Of a stretch of DNA of 64,000 bases, positions 1 to 18,600 are shown one piece after another (the first letter of the stretch is position 1; each line of letters opens with the position of its first letter). Origin of the DNA: Megascapheus bottae (lineage: Eukaryota > Chordata > Mammalia > Rodentia > Geomyidae); assembly GCA_024803745.1 (NCBI GenBank), contig JANJXV010000030.1, forward strand, positions 5,971,001 through 6,035,000. Direction: 5' to 3'. A model generated the notes under the pieces. It searched no databases. It had not been told where the DNA came from and saw only the letters and a list, made by a program, of their open reading frames with translations. A program made the position numbers and the translations under genes.

Positions 1-2225
1 CCAGTGAATCAGTTCTGTGGGCCATATTATCCATGCTAAACACAATTATACCTCTTGCTAACTAGGTAAGTGCTTAACCTTACAAAGACAAAGTCTAGTC
101 AGGAGACAAACCAAAAGATTCTCTAAAACATGTGCAAGAAATTTGAATTTGGTGATTGATTTACAATATCAAGTCTGGTGGACCAAAACAAAACAAAACA
201 ACGGCTTAGTAGAATTCTGCTGGGGACATTTGGTCAAAGCTGTGCATTGGAAACAGTAATGAGTAAAATCCATTCTACCAATACAGTAAATAAATATTCA
301 TGAGCTTGAGAGAATAGACCTACAGAAACAAATAGAAGGGACAAACTGCTTTTCCCTTATGAGGAAAATAATCCATTACTTTATCAGAGCATTACTTTGA
401 AGAGGAAGGTTAATCAAGATCTTCATCTCACAGAAATAAAAGTAGTTTATGCTGGTGAAGAGTAAAATTGTTTGCACTCTAAGATAAGTAGGCAGAGTCA
501 TTAAAATTAAATGATTCACAAACCTCAATAGTCTAATTTTCCTAATAATCACTGATGGAAACTCAAGAGTTAAGTGTAAATTTACCTTAAGATGGGCCTC
601 TGGTGATGGATAAGTACCAAAGTAAGACTATTCAAGTATTTATACTATTGTGGCAATATGGGAAATTGTGCATTTACAAAGATCTGTGGTCAGGAATGCA
701 GGAATAGTCAACTAAGTGATTGAAAGAAACATCTTTACTATAACAAGAATCACATGTATGGGTCTATTTGAATAATACAGCATAGTATCAACTGTCACAC
801 CCACTTGACAGAAATAAATACAAAAACTTAATATCATAAGAGGATTGGGTGACTGACTATTCCAGGTTAAGAGAGTTTAAGAAATGTGACAGAAAACAAT
901 GTGTTTAAAAAAATGGAACCTAACCAAAAGAAAAAAACTACCGGAAATATGAATACATAGTGGATTTAGATGTTGAAACAATTTTTTTTACAGATTTGGA
1001 TGTAGACTCACCAACATAAATGTGGCTCCATGTGAGTTATTTTTAATACAAGATCAAGAACATGAATAGTTTAGCAAGGTATCAGCTATTCTAAATATCT
1101 CATATATTTAATGGCAAATAGGGAAATCTAATTTTTGAATTGCATTAGCATTTTCACATTTACTGAAAAAACTGTGTCAATATATATAAAGACACAGGGA
1201 TATTATTACATGCATACATACATATTTATTTATTTATTTATTTGCCAATCAAACCCAGAGCTTTGTGCATGCTGGGTGAGTACTCTACCACTAGACCACA
1301 CATCTAGTCCATCACCTTTATTTATTTATTATTTTTGCCAGTCCTTGGCTTGAGCTCAGGGCCTGAGCACTGTCCTTGGACTTTCTCAAGGCTAGTGCTC
1401 TACCACTTGAGCCTCAGCACCATTTCTGGCTTTTTTTCTATGTATGTGGTACTGAGGAATCTTCGTGCATACTAGGCAAGCACTCTGCCACTAGGCCAAA
1501 CTCACCTTTATTTTTAAATCAAAGATCCTCACTCATGAGTAGAAAGAATCAAAAAGAAAATTACCCACAGAACCAGACAGAGAAGACATATTCTTAAAAG
1601 TCTGATTTGAGGTCAGAAAATAAACAGAAGCTAAGAGGTTTTCGGACACTGCATCAGCTCTGTGTTCTCGGGTGAGTTCCTCAGAGTGCATTTCTTCTAG
1701 CTTTAGTGTCATTATAAACACATGATATGATGAGTCTAACCTGAATGACTTTCACAGACTCCATTTTCCTTTCAATGTAGGTGTACCAACAGCCAAGTAA
1801 GCCAAGATGAAGGACAGAAGCATTGAAACTTCACTTACACTTCCATATTCCATTCTATCCTAGCTTACTATCAACCTGATCTTTTCAAAGGCAACCTTTG
1901 AGTTATTCCTTTTATAGAGAATCCTACAGTACCACATCTCCCCATTCTTCCTAACTCAAGTGTGTCAACAAATGCTGTCTCCTAGATATATGTCCAGCTT
2001 CTGAATCAACTAGACACTCATGTAGACATTCTCACTTAAACTGAGACTTTTATAAGGGAGAGATAATTGAGAGACTTCCATGTCCTCTAAGACAGACACA
2101 TTATTGTTAGATTCCTTACTTCCAGGCTAATATGATCAACTCAGAAGGCAAAACTAAAAACCATTACAGCAATACAGAAATAGGAAAATGAAATAAAAGA
2201 TGAAGAGGCGTCGAGGGCAGCTCAC
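1..2225 (-). other. Intron 5 of gene A (part); repeats only
   Basis: No exon 6 can be found here. From base 1 the sequence parallels 30355 onward in intron 5 of gene C, with a SINE insertion about 1205-1505 that gene C lacks. Confidence 0.75.
1225..1510 (-). mobile_element. ID-like SINE copies (fragment plus near-full)
   Basis: About 1225-1310 is a fragment and 1336-1505 a fuller copy of the tRNA-headed SINE in reverse orientation, recognised by the phrases for 'gcctagtggtagagtg' and 'agccagaa' seen in many other copies here. The insertion is absent from the paralogous gene C intron. Confidence 0.8.
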
Positions 2226-7634
<5,409 letters not shown>

Positions 7635-7716
7635 GGCTGGTCAGTTGTCTGACAAAGAAGGTGCTGTGTCTTCTGCGGCCTGCACAGGACACTGAGTGAC
7701 TTATAGCCATATCCCT

Positions 7717-7731
7717 GACTAATGATTAACC
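7717..7731 (-). promoter_or_regulatory. HNF1-type site upstream of gene A
   Basis: The minus strand reads GGTTAATCATTAGTC, close to the HNF1 consensus GGTTAATNATTAAC. It lies 83-97 bases upstream of the gene A ATG, at the place where gene B has an even better match. Confidence 0.5.
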
Positions 7732-9700
7732 AGTGTAATAGTTCAACAGTCCTACTGGTAGTCTAAAAATTAACTAAGATAAAGGGAGAGATAATGTGTC
7801 ACATATATGAAGGGAATTAGAATCACTGTATTTTTATGAAGGTTTATCTTATTATTATATTGTACTTTGTACAATGAATTGCACTTAGTAAAATATGTTC
7901 CTCATATCATTTCCATTCATGCATACAGTGAACTTCAATAATACTAACGGCACATATTACTAGCGCCATCTAGACCCTACCTATGATAGCAGATGTATCC
8001 TTTCTGCAGTGACCTGGGGCTACTCTTCATGAGCTCTTGAGCCTCTGCACTTCTACCAGGATATTTGGCTATGACTTTCCTTCATCTCTAAGTTGACTCC
8101 TGGCTATACAGTATGTGATTTGTCATGTTTATAATCCCTGCTCGATGCAAACTCCACAACTGGACAACATGAAGGACTCTTCCCCTCCATAGATCCCACT
8201 GTGCCTTTCAGTTAGTTCCCCACAGCACTGGTGGAGGCAATGACACCAATCTAGGTTTGTCAAATATCTGGACTGCATCCTATGCCTTACTAGAAAGAAC
8301 TTTTGAATTTCTTCTAATTTTCATTCAGCCTATGTGAGACTAAAATGCATGTTTTTTCATAAAATCCTTTAACTTATAAACTTAGAAGAGATGACTAATG
8401 GGAGACGTAATTGTCCAGGGTCCCCTGTCCATATTCAGCAGCATCCTGTGGAAAATGTGGGGGGAACAGGTGACATTGACCAAGACGGACTGTACTTAAG
8501 AACGCACTTATGTAGGTCATGATCTTCTTGAATATTATCCATAAAAGAAAAGAAATTAAAGTACCTTTTTATTGCATTTTATTGTCAGGATCAGGTATAG
8601 AGGGGTTACAGTTACATTCATCAGGTGATAGGTACATTATTTCTCAAAACTTGATACCCCTTCTCATGTTTTTCACCCTATCCCTCTCCTGACCCCCTCC
8701 TAGTCATCTTGTTTTCCCCCTCTCCTTCTCTATTTCAAATAAACCAATAAGTGTGTATACAGTACACCAGTATACAAATCCAGATACAGTAACCTCATGA
8801 GACTGATTAATCATAAGTAGAAAAAAGGAAAAGAGAGAAAGGAATGACTTTACATAGTACATTATGAACAGCAATCACAAAGATAAACCTCTTGTTTCAT
8901 TTACCTAGACTTCAGTTCATTTAATCTCATCCTATATAACATATGTACACAGCTTTTGAGCTACTGTGACCCTCTGTTAGGGAATCTAAGATGTGTACTA
9001 ATTATTAAAAATGAGGGAAACCATGGAGCCTATGTTCCTTTGGGTCTGGTTTACTTCTCTTAATATAATTTTCTTCCAAGTCTTTCCATTTCCTTACAGA
9101 TGGGGTGATGTCATTCTTTCTGATGGTAGCATAGAATTCCATTGTGTATAAGTACATCTTGTTGATCCATTTGTCTACTGAGGGGCATCTGAACTGATTC
9201 CATATCTTAGCTATGGTAAATATTGTTGCAATGAACATTGTTGTGCTAGCTTAAAATATCCTAAATATTAAATTTTGGAATAGGTGGCTAAAGGTTTATA
9301 GAATATTTGCTGAGATTCACATTGGAATTGGTCAATTATTTTTAGTGAAGTATTATGAAGAAGGATATTATGAAGTGAGTATAACATAATAGTTAAAAAT
9401 AATGAATGTTTTAGACAATGATGTAATGTCATGCTATATGTATTCTAAATAATCGTGAATGAAAACTTAAATTTAATCCATTTTGAAAGATAAGATTACA
9501 TGATTATTGAATCTTCCAGCTGATTTTCAGTCTTCTCAAATTAATGGTGATCAAGTTGCACTCTGAGGGAAAATGCTCAGCATGGTCTCCTGATTCCTGT
9601 TTATGGACTTCTGGCTAAATCAGTTTTAGTTATTTCTATAAGGTGAGAGGGAAACAAAACACACAAGTGACAAAGTCAGTGTTAGGAAAACAATTTTGTA
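7732..9700. other. Intergenic region between genes A and B
   Basis: No gene is visible. Bases 8400-8560 and 9260-9880 match the relic at 38000-38830 and form the 3' flank of gene B. Bases 8565-9255 are an inserted L1 3' end. Confidence 0.7.
8565..9255 (-). mobile_element. 5'-truncated L1: ORF2 end plus 3' UTR
   Basis: On the minus strand, 9238-9005 encodes a typical L1 ORF2 C-terminus (YTMEFYATIRKNDI, then KWKDLEENYIKRSKP), followed by a 3' UTR running to about 8570. The related segment at 38150-38200 lacks the insertion, which fixes both edges. Confidence 0.9.
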
Positions 9701-9880
9701 TTTGTTTCAAGCAGTGGTGACAATGTACAGCCTTCTCGTCCAGCCTAGGGGTCTCAGCTTCCGCTGAGGGCAACCACTAAGCAACACGAATGGAATGAAA
9801 CAGATAAATCCAAGGGACAGAACCACAAGGACTTCCAGGCCCCTCTGCACACAGGAGAAGACATCACACAGGCCTCCATT

Positions 9881-9923
9881 TCAGTACTCATCAGAAAATG
9901 GATAATTGGGGTGATCAAGAAGG
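9881..9923 (-). CDS. AKR1C: Gene B exon 9, coding part with TGA stop
   Basis: It encodes [13 protein letters not shown] and then TGA. The acceptor is CTTTGCAG. The 3' UTR continues toward about 9700; I see only a weak poly(A) signal (AACAAA near 9700). Confidence 0.93.
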
Positions 9924-11441
9924 CTGCAAAGAGAAAGAATGCATAGCATAAACTCTAGGATCCATGTTTACAAACCAGGTGATATCTATGGAACTATTAT
10001 TCGATTGAAAGTCATTATACATCCTGATCAGGTAAAGAATTTGCTGTTCTAACTTTTATGAACATGACTTTATTGGACATGCTTTTACAATATAACAACA
10101 AAATGTGTCCTGTCATACTCTCTTGCTTAGGAAGAATGTAAGACAATTCAGAATCTACCAACCTTGGTACATATTATTTTTCTTCCTGTTTCTGTTGATC
10201 TTCCAAAGCAAACAAAGGAAGAATATAGTCCTTTCTACTTCATTTCCAAAGAGGATAGACACTGCTTTTATCATGCTTAGTACAGAAATAAGTCTATCCT
10301 TTATCAGCATGAGAGTTACTGGAAAGTGTGGGATTTACTGTTAGTAATTTCACTCCTTTATTCTTTATTCCTCCATCACGCAAAACATATTATGAGAGAT
10401 TCAGATATTGAAAGAATATCATTTAAGATAGATACTTCTGCATACAAAAGATTTTACCATATGATTAACAGATTTCCAATGAAGAACACCAAAAAATAAA
10501 GTGATAAAAAATCAGCAAGCACCTGTCAAAACATTTAATACGTGATGAGTACAGCTGATTGATTGTGATGTCTCTAACCTCTATTTTTCTCTATAACCAT
10601 CACATATATATGCATGTATATCTCCTAATTTTTGACCACAGGCTATTCTAAAAGTCAAATCCTTTTTCAAGCATTATAACATTTACTTCCAATAAAAAGT
10701 AAAATTTCCACAGACATATGGAATATGCATCCTTTATGTGTTCTCATTTAGAATCCATGTTCAATATCATATTCTATACAACTAAGCCTTGTAAAAATAA
10801 TTAATATTTTTGTTATGACTATGCATTTTCCTCAACAATTGAACCTCACCTCCTTCATTTCCCATGGTTTGGTATCTCTCTTCTCAAAAATATTTCTATT
10901 CTCCACATTACAAAATTCATAGTTCAGAAATGCTAAAGCAAATATTCAGTTCTCTGCTTCCAAGAACTTGCTTTTCGAGAGCCAAGGCAGTGTTTGGGTT
11001 CTGAACAAGCATACACTAATAAGTAAAGGCCTTGAAGAGAAAATAAATTGATGCAGTATCTTTGACAAAGTTACTTACAATGGAGCAGGAGCATATCTAA
11101 AGTTTTTGTCCAGGCCATCTAGGACTTTCATATCCTCCAGAGTCAGCCGGAATTCATAAACCTGTAATGCAAGTAGACGTTTTGAGTATAATCAGCCTGG
11201 ATTTTTGTCAATCTCGGAAACCATAATCAATCAGATTCAAAAACACACAATGTTTGAAATGTCTTACATTTTCTAGAACCTATTAAAGACATCAAGAAAA
11301 ATACTAACCAGGTGAAAAATTTTCTAAAAACCCCCTTTGAGATTAAATTTAGGACACCCTAAACATCAAAATGACTTTCAATGAAAGCTAAAACAGTGTA
11401 ACAAATGGGTCCCTAAATCTTGGTTAACTTTCTGAAATTGG

Positions 11442-11513
<72 letters not shown>

Positions 11514-14500
11514 ATGTATCCTCACAACAGCCTGGTGAATTATTGCTGAAATGCACATCTTTGCACCCTCTCCAGGCCCACATGGAGGGGGCTGTACTGT
11601 CTCTCACTTGAGTTAGTGACAGGAAATATTAGGGCTAAAATGACACTAGAACGGCACTCACAGGCCCCTGGAAAGGAGTCTATGCAGGAGACCTGACCCC
11701 CACGCGGCCTCATCACCTGGATGTTCTCTTTGATCTCCTTCTCCTTGACACTCTGAGCCAGGGTCACCACCCCGCGGTCCAGCTGGTACCGCAGGGCGAT
11801 CTGCGCTGGACTCCGCTTGTGCTTCTTCGCCATGTCAACGAGAACTGGATCAGTTAAGAGAACTGGAGCGCTCGAGTCCACCCTGGAAGGAAAGGCAGCA
11901 ATGCTGAGTCCACAGGGGAAGTTCTGGGGTGGTCAGGAAGCTCCCCAGACCTGCCAGAGCTCCCACTCTCCACGGGACTTTGCTAGACAGCACGGAACTG
12001 TGCATTCTGCCCTGACCCAACTCAGAAGAACTCTGAAAGCTGCCCACACAGGACCACGCAGTGCAGCCATGGCTGTGGCTGAGGCAAACTTGAAGTTATA
12101 CTAATTACCATCGTTTAGGTCGCTGAGATCCCAGGGCACAATAGGCAACCAGAACAATGTCCTTTGATTTGCAGAAATGCAGCAGCTTGCTCTGGTTCAG
12201 GTAGAGATGACATTCCACCTGGAAACGGGCAAGATGGAAGAGGATGGGCCATCCATGCACAATGGAACTTTACTCATCATTCAGAAAGAAAGATCATGTA
12301 CCATCTGCAAGGCAATGGAAAGACTTGGGGAAAGAATCATCTCAGATAAAGTAAGTCAGACCCCGAGAAGCAAGGGCTACATGGTTTCCTTCACTTGTGA
12401 TAGACAGATTGTCCTTTTAAATGGTAAGTGAGCATGTTGGGTGGCACGCCCGTGGTGACAAATGAGTTAAAGTATAAAAGAGGCTTTGGAGAGCTCAAGT
12501 AATATAATCTTTTAGAAAGACTGGGTCAAAGCCCAGCCAGCTCAGCACCAGGAAATGGGTGTCTCAGGGTGAGGTGGAGAGGAGAGGAGTAGACAATGAA
12601 TAGGGAAGATGGAGAGAACTCAGTCAAGAGTTCATGGTGCATGCCACAAGATTAAGACAAGAGGGGAGGGGTGAGTGGAAGGGAGCGAGACTGTTGAAAG
12701 GTTCACCCTGATCACAATGCCTGGTCTTCAGTAATTGCTTTGTGATATGGCACCTACTTTGGACAACTACTTAAAGATAATGAAAAGATGAAAAAATGAG
12801 TAACATATTACATGGGATCTCAATATTGGCACTAAGGAGAAAGTAAACAAAAGTAAATAGTAATGCAGACTTACATGGCATTGTACTCATACTGAAATGA
12901 TTGATAAAACAAGAGTTTGGTTAATGATTCATGACAACACCCCAAGTAAGGGACAAAAGGACAAGTTTGGTGGCTTTTGCTGGTGACATTTGGTCTGACT
13001 TATATGTACACTAATAAAGAGTAAACTCCATTATGACTTATTGAGTAAAATGCAATGTCACCACCAGCTCAAAGAAAACGTCCTTCAAAGACAACAAGCA
13101 CATTTCCCTCGGTGGATAAAATTACTTTAACTCCTTTCTGAGAGCAGTGATTTTTAATTGGAATATATCAGTGTATCTCCCTTTCAGAAATAACTGTCAC
13201 TTATCTTGAGGTAATGAGTAATTGGTTGGCATGATACAAAGAAAAGTAAATGGATTAATTTTAATTAAAACCATCATTACTCACAAACTCCAATGAGACA
13301 TCTAATACTCAAAGTCAATCATTATCCATCAATCACTCTTTCACCATGTAAAAATTCACTGTGTAATAAGAACTTCACTCTTGACAAGTATCAGCCACGA
13401 AGCTAGTACGAACTGCACAAGAAACCATATATTCTCAGGGAAGAGTTGTGGCTGGGACTAGTTAATGAAATGAAGAAAACAAATATCACTATCAGTGGGA
13501 TAACATTTCATGACATTCTCCTTATTGTGGTAGTATTTGAGAGATGCGATATTCTAAAGGACATTTGCGACCCCCAAATTCAAGTCTATTCTGATAAAGA
13601 CTTAAAATGTTAAAAACTCACGGATGCCATAAGACAAAAATGTAATAAACCGGAATATGTAAAAAGCTATTGGCTCTGTATTTCAAGTATTAAAAAAAAG
13701 CCTAAGGGCCAGGAGTTTGGCCTAGTGGTAGAGTGTTTGCCTAACATGCATGAAGATCTAGGTTTGATTCCTCAGTACTATATCCATAAAAAAGCCAGAA
13801 GTTGTGCTGTGGCTCAAGTGGTAAAGCTCTAGTCTTGAGAAAACCCAAGGTCAGTGCTCAGGCCTTAAGTTCAAGGCCCAGGACTGGCAAAAAAAAAAGC
13901 CTAAGAAGCCCACAAAATGGATTGTATAGATGAGAGTTAGAGCTTGGAAAGAACTATGAGAGCTGATTCAGAAACCCATGGGAAATAGGAATGTACATTG
14001 GATTTAAATGATGTAAGAAAGTTATTATTAATTATCTTGGATATACTCATAGGAAATTATAATTGATTATGTATAAGAGAATATCTTCCTTCTTACATGC
14101 CCCTGTGGTCTTTAAAAGGAATAGATATGTCTATAATTTTCATTGTGAAAATTCAACAAAATACTAAAGAAAGGAATGCAGATCAATCTACTGAAATCCA
14201 CTATGGATACAGGTGAAAGAGGATGAATAAAATTATCTATTAAAATGATATCCATTAACTTTGTAAATATTTATATTAGGAATTCCATGTGTTGTATCAT
14301 TGTATTTTGAAACCTGTGTTTTCCAATCAAAGATCCTCACTCCATTACTGGAAGAAGTTAAAAAGTAAAATGACAGTACAGAATCAGGAACAGGATAAAG
14401 TTTTTAAAAAAAATTAGAAGTCAGAAAGCAAAGGGAAGCTAAGAAGTTTTCTGGCCAGCCCTCACTGCATTCTGTGATAAGCCCTCCAGGGTCCATTTCA

Positions 14501-15632
14501 TGCATTAGTAATACCCATTAGCATCACCATAAACAGACATCATGAGCAGTCTAACCTGCAGGACTTTCATCATTTATTTTTTTATGTGTGCCTCTGATAT
14601 AGACTATGAAAACCAGAGAATAAAAGACATAGGAGAGTGTGAGGCCTAAATTAATTTTGAAGTTTGATGAACTTCAGTAAAAAGTTATTTCTAAGCAGTC
14701 TCCATTTTGTAAAGTTCTGAGAAACTCCCTAACTGTTTCTTCTCAGGGGAACTGTAAGATGCTCCATCAGTTGTTTACTCAGACCCCTGGCAAGGACATT
14801 CAAAGGTCATCTCTAGGACTGCAGCTGTGTTCCACAGCTAGCAAGGCCATCCTAACCTTAAGCCGATAAGAAATGAAGGAGTGTTCCAATGTAAAAGTTA
14901 ACCAAAACATGAGGCTAAGGCTGTGAGAATGAAAACAAAAAAAAACTTATTTATTCTGTACTATAAAAGCTGTGCTAATTCTGTATTCGGGGCCTCTAAG
15001 CACCACTGGTTTCTAAGGCATGGAGGACCAAGCTCAAGCTTGCTAATCAACGGACTCTGGTGGTCTTTTGGGGGAACTGGGAACTTTGGGTTCAACAGAT
15101 AGAAGCATTCAAATTCCACACAAGCAGCTAACAATAACTGATCACATATTTCTCTATCTTTATGTGCCTTGCTTTGTTTCCATAGACTTTTATTATACAG
15201 AAGTCTCTCCTTTGCACCTTTACATTTCTAATATTTATAGCTCTTTACAGATGAATAGTAAATAAATCATATAGAATCATATCGTTTGGACACTAAACCT
15301 TTACTGGCAGAACTATAACGGAGCATTTTGCATATCTTTTGATTCTTCTAAAATCTTTTGTGCTACAGAAGTAAGATGGATTGGGAAGAGGAAAAAGAAA
15401 TTGGGCAGAAATACTGAAGCATGAAAACAAATGTGAGATTTAGAGGAGAATGAAGCAGCTCACCTGGTTGCAGACAGGCTTGTACTTGAGCCCTGGCTTG
15501 TTCAAAATCATCTCCAGCTGCTTGTGATTAAAGTTAGACACCCCGATGGACTTGGCCAACCCTGCATCTTTACACTTCTCCATGGCCTAGGGGAGAAGAG
15601 GTTATAAAGACTCACTTGTACACATGTGTGGC

Positions 15633-15680
<48 letters not shown>

Positions 15681-18600
15681 CAGGAACTGGGAGTGTTGTT
15701 CAGTAGTTGAGCACTGGCCTAGCATATGCAATGGAACTAGAGAGAAGAAGAAGGAGAAGAAGAAGAAGAAGAAGAAGAAGAAGAAGGAGGAGGAGGAGGA
15801 GGAGGAGGAGGAGGAGGAGGAGGAGGAGGAGGAGGAGGAGGAGGAGGAGAGGAAGAGGAAGAGGAAGAGGAAGAGGAAGAGGAAGAGGAAGAGGAAGAAG
15901 AAGAAGAAGAAGAAGAAGAAGAAGAAGAAGAAGAAGAAGAAGAAGAAGAAGGAGAAGGAGAAGGAGAAGGAGAAGGAGAAGGAGAAGGAGAAGGAGAAGG
16001 AGAAGGAGAAGGAGAAGGAGAAGAAGAAGAAGAAGAAGAAGAAGAAGAAGAAGAAGAAGAAGAAGAAGAAGAGGAGGAGGAGGAGGAGGAGGAGGAGGAG
16101 GAGGAGGAGGAGGAGGAGGAGGAGGAGGAGGAGGAAGATGAAGGAGGAGGCGGAGGAGGAGGAGGAAGCAGCGCTACCTAAAAGTGATCATGAAACTAAC
16201 TAGAAATCATTTTGAAGAAGAAAAATGCTAGTAATAGTCAAAGAGATAGTAAACAACACCAAAACAATTCCTATGTTATCTTGATACAAAAAGAAACATT
16301 ACTATGTATGTGACCAAAGATGCCTCTTTCTATTTTTTCCATTCTTCTTCTCTGTCTCTCACTATTGCATTCCATTAGTGCATTCTTCACAACCACTCCA
16401 GCCCCTTATAAATACAGCCAAGGCTGTCCGTCCCATTTCTGCACATGGAAACCTGACCCAGCTCTGCCTGTTCCAGCTTCCTCGGTTGTCTCTCACGCCA
16501 ATACTCACTTCCCAAGTGGCCAAGAGATCCACTGTGTCCAGCATGGACTTTCCATGCTCATCTGTTGGAAAATCCTCCTTCCCTGGCTGGAAAAGAAGCC
16601 ACCACATCAATCCCATCCAATCACAGATCTCCCGCCCATACCCGAGAACACATGAAAATAAGTAGAGCACCACCCCCAAAAGACGTGCATGTGAAGTCAT
16701 ACAGAATATCTCTGGCTTTTTCCATTCTTTTCAACCAAGTAACTACATTATCAAATGCTTCCATGTCCAGTGTATCCATGCGTTTTTCTCTGCTTGCTCC
16801 TAAAGCTTCTTTCTGTGAAATGCCCCCTTTGTTTTGTTTTAACAGAGAAATCAATAGTTTCAGCATCTTGTCTACCAGCAAAGCATACCTACTGATGGCC
16901 CTGCCTAAGCAACCAGTACTGTTGGGATACTCCTGAATCCAAAGGAAGGTCTATGCACAAAAGATTGTCAATAAAAATTTGGGACAAAAAATGATTTTGA
17001 TGGCCAAAATCCAGAGACACTGTGAAGAGATGTGGGAAGTTTGAACTCTCTCAAAGTCATATTTAGCATCAATAGAAAAAGCTCAGACTTTTAAAAAAAT
17101 CAGTAATAATGCAGATAAAAGGTACATGAATAGTCACTTCTGAGGTCTACTTCTAAACTCTTAATTCAGTATTTCCTGACTTTGCTCTTCTCACTGTTGT
17201 GAAAAACGATAAATAAAACATATTCAGTACATACAAATCTGAAACAGCCACACTCAGTAAAACTGATGTTCATGCCATCAAAATTAGTAATAAAACTTAT
17301 GTAAAAATATATAAAACAAATTGCCTACCTTCAATGGTACTGGATAGTGAATGAGATAGAGGTCAACATAGTCCAATTGTAGTTTTTCTAGGGACTTTTC
17401 CAAATTAGATCGGACCATTTCTGGACGATGGAATGTGCACCAAAGCTGAAGAGGTTGAAAAACAGAATATCACTAAGTTAAATAGCAATTCAAATCAAGG
17501 CATGGATTTTACCTTATATCAATACATTTTGTACTTCATTGAAATTCTGCATCTCAGTGAAAGGTATCCCCTTCAAACTTGGCTTTCCTTTGATCTGACC
17601 TATTGAGGTGAGCTGTATGTTTGAAAATTATTATCACTTCATATAACGGAAACATAGAACATAGAAAATGTCTAAGGGGATAAATTTTTATGAAATAATA
17701 ACATTCAACACATGAACTATGTTTATGTCTAGTTGTATAACTAAGCAGTTAGCACCTTCTAATTATATAGTTGAATGGAATCACCTTTTCATATGTGCTG
17801 GACAAAATTTTGATATATATTGTTTATTATCCAGAAACGTTCAAAACCAATATTCTTAGTGATAAGAAATGTTGTAAGCTGTCTAGTTCTAAATAAGGAA
17901 CTAGAATTCTGAATACTTTGATCAAGGTTATTGGGATTTCAAAGTCCATGCTAACTAACCTAGCATTTAAATGAGGCATGTCTCTCTCAATCTCCCTTTA
18001 ACAGTACTTTGCCAGTGTGCCCTTACCCTTCTATTTGTCTGTTTATCTTCATTTTGCCTGTTTGCTTGTTTGCTTGCTTATGTAACAAATCCCCCTGCCA
18101 CGTTTAGTTACAGAAAAAGAAAAAAAAGTAAGGGGGAATTTAAAGTTAAAATGCATAATAGATGGGAAATCATGTCTCCCTGTGACTCTCTTTCTGGGTC
18201 TTACAAGTGAAAATGTACCAATAAGTAATCTTCACAAGGAAATACTTATTCAATAACACAATTTCAGCTCCTAACATCACATCATTTGCTTGCACAGTTA
18301 CACACTATTAGACACAATACCTTTGAGGTGAGGAATATGTCTTCCCTCTTCACAACGCCCTCCTCAATCTTGCCTCGAATGGCCTGCCCCACCTCCTCTT
18401 CCACATGGTACGTATAAGCAGTGTCAATATGGCGGAAGCCAGCATCGATAGCTAACTTGACGCCCTCCAAAGTCAGACTCTTTGGAAGCTGGGAAACAAC
18501 CAAAAGTAGTATTTGAAGACACAGATTATGAGAGCTAGTGCAGAGCGAACCACGTGGACTGTTCCTGGACTAGAAGTTTGTAATTAAAACCTTCCTAGGA

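Noticed and set aside
9005..9238. 77-codon minus-strand frame
   Set aside because: It is the C-terminal remnant of L1 ORF2, not a host gene; it is annotated as L1.
13704..13900. tRNA gene
   Set aside because: A and B box motifs belong to the tRNA-derived head of an ID-like SINE that recurs many times; no tRNA fold with matching anticodon arm was supported.
15616..16203. Long open frames of poly-Lys/Glu/Arg/Gly
   Set aside because: They are translations of the CA and polypurine repeats in gene B intron 4, with no flanking coding signal.
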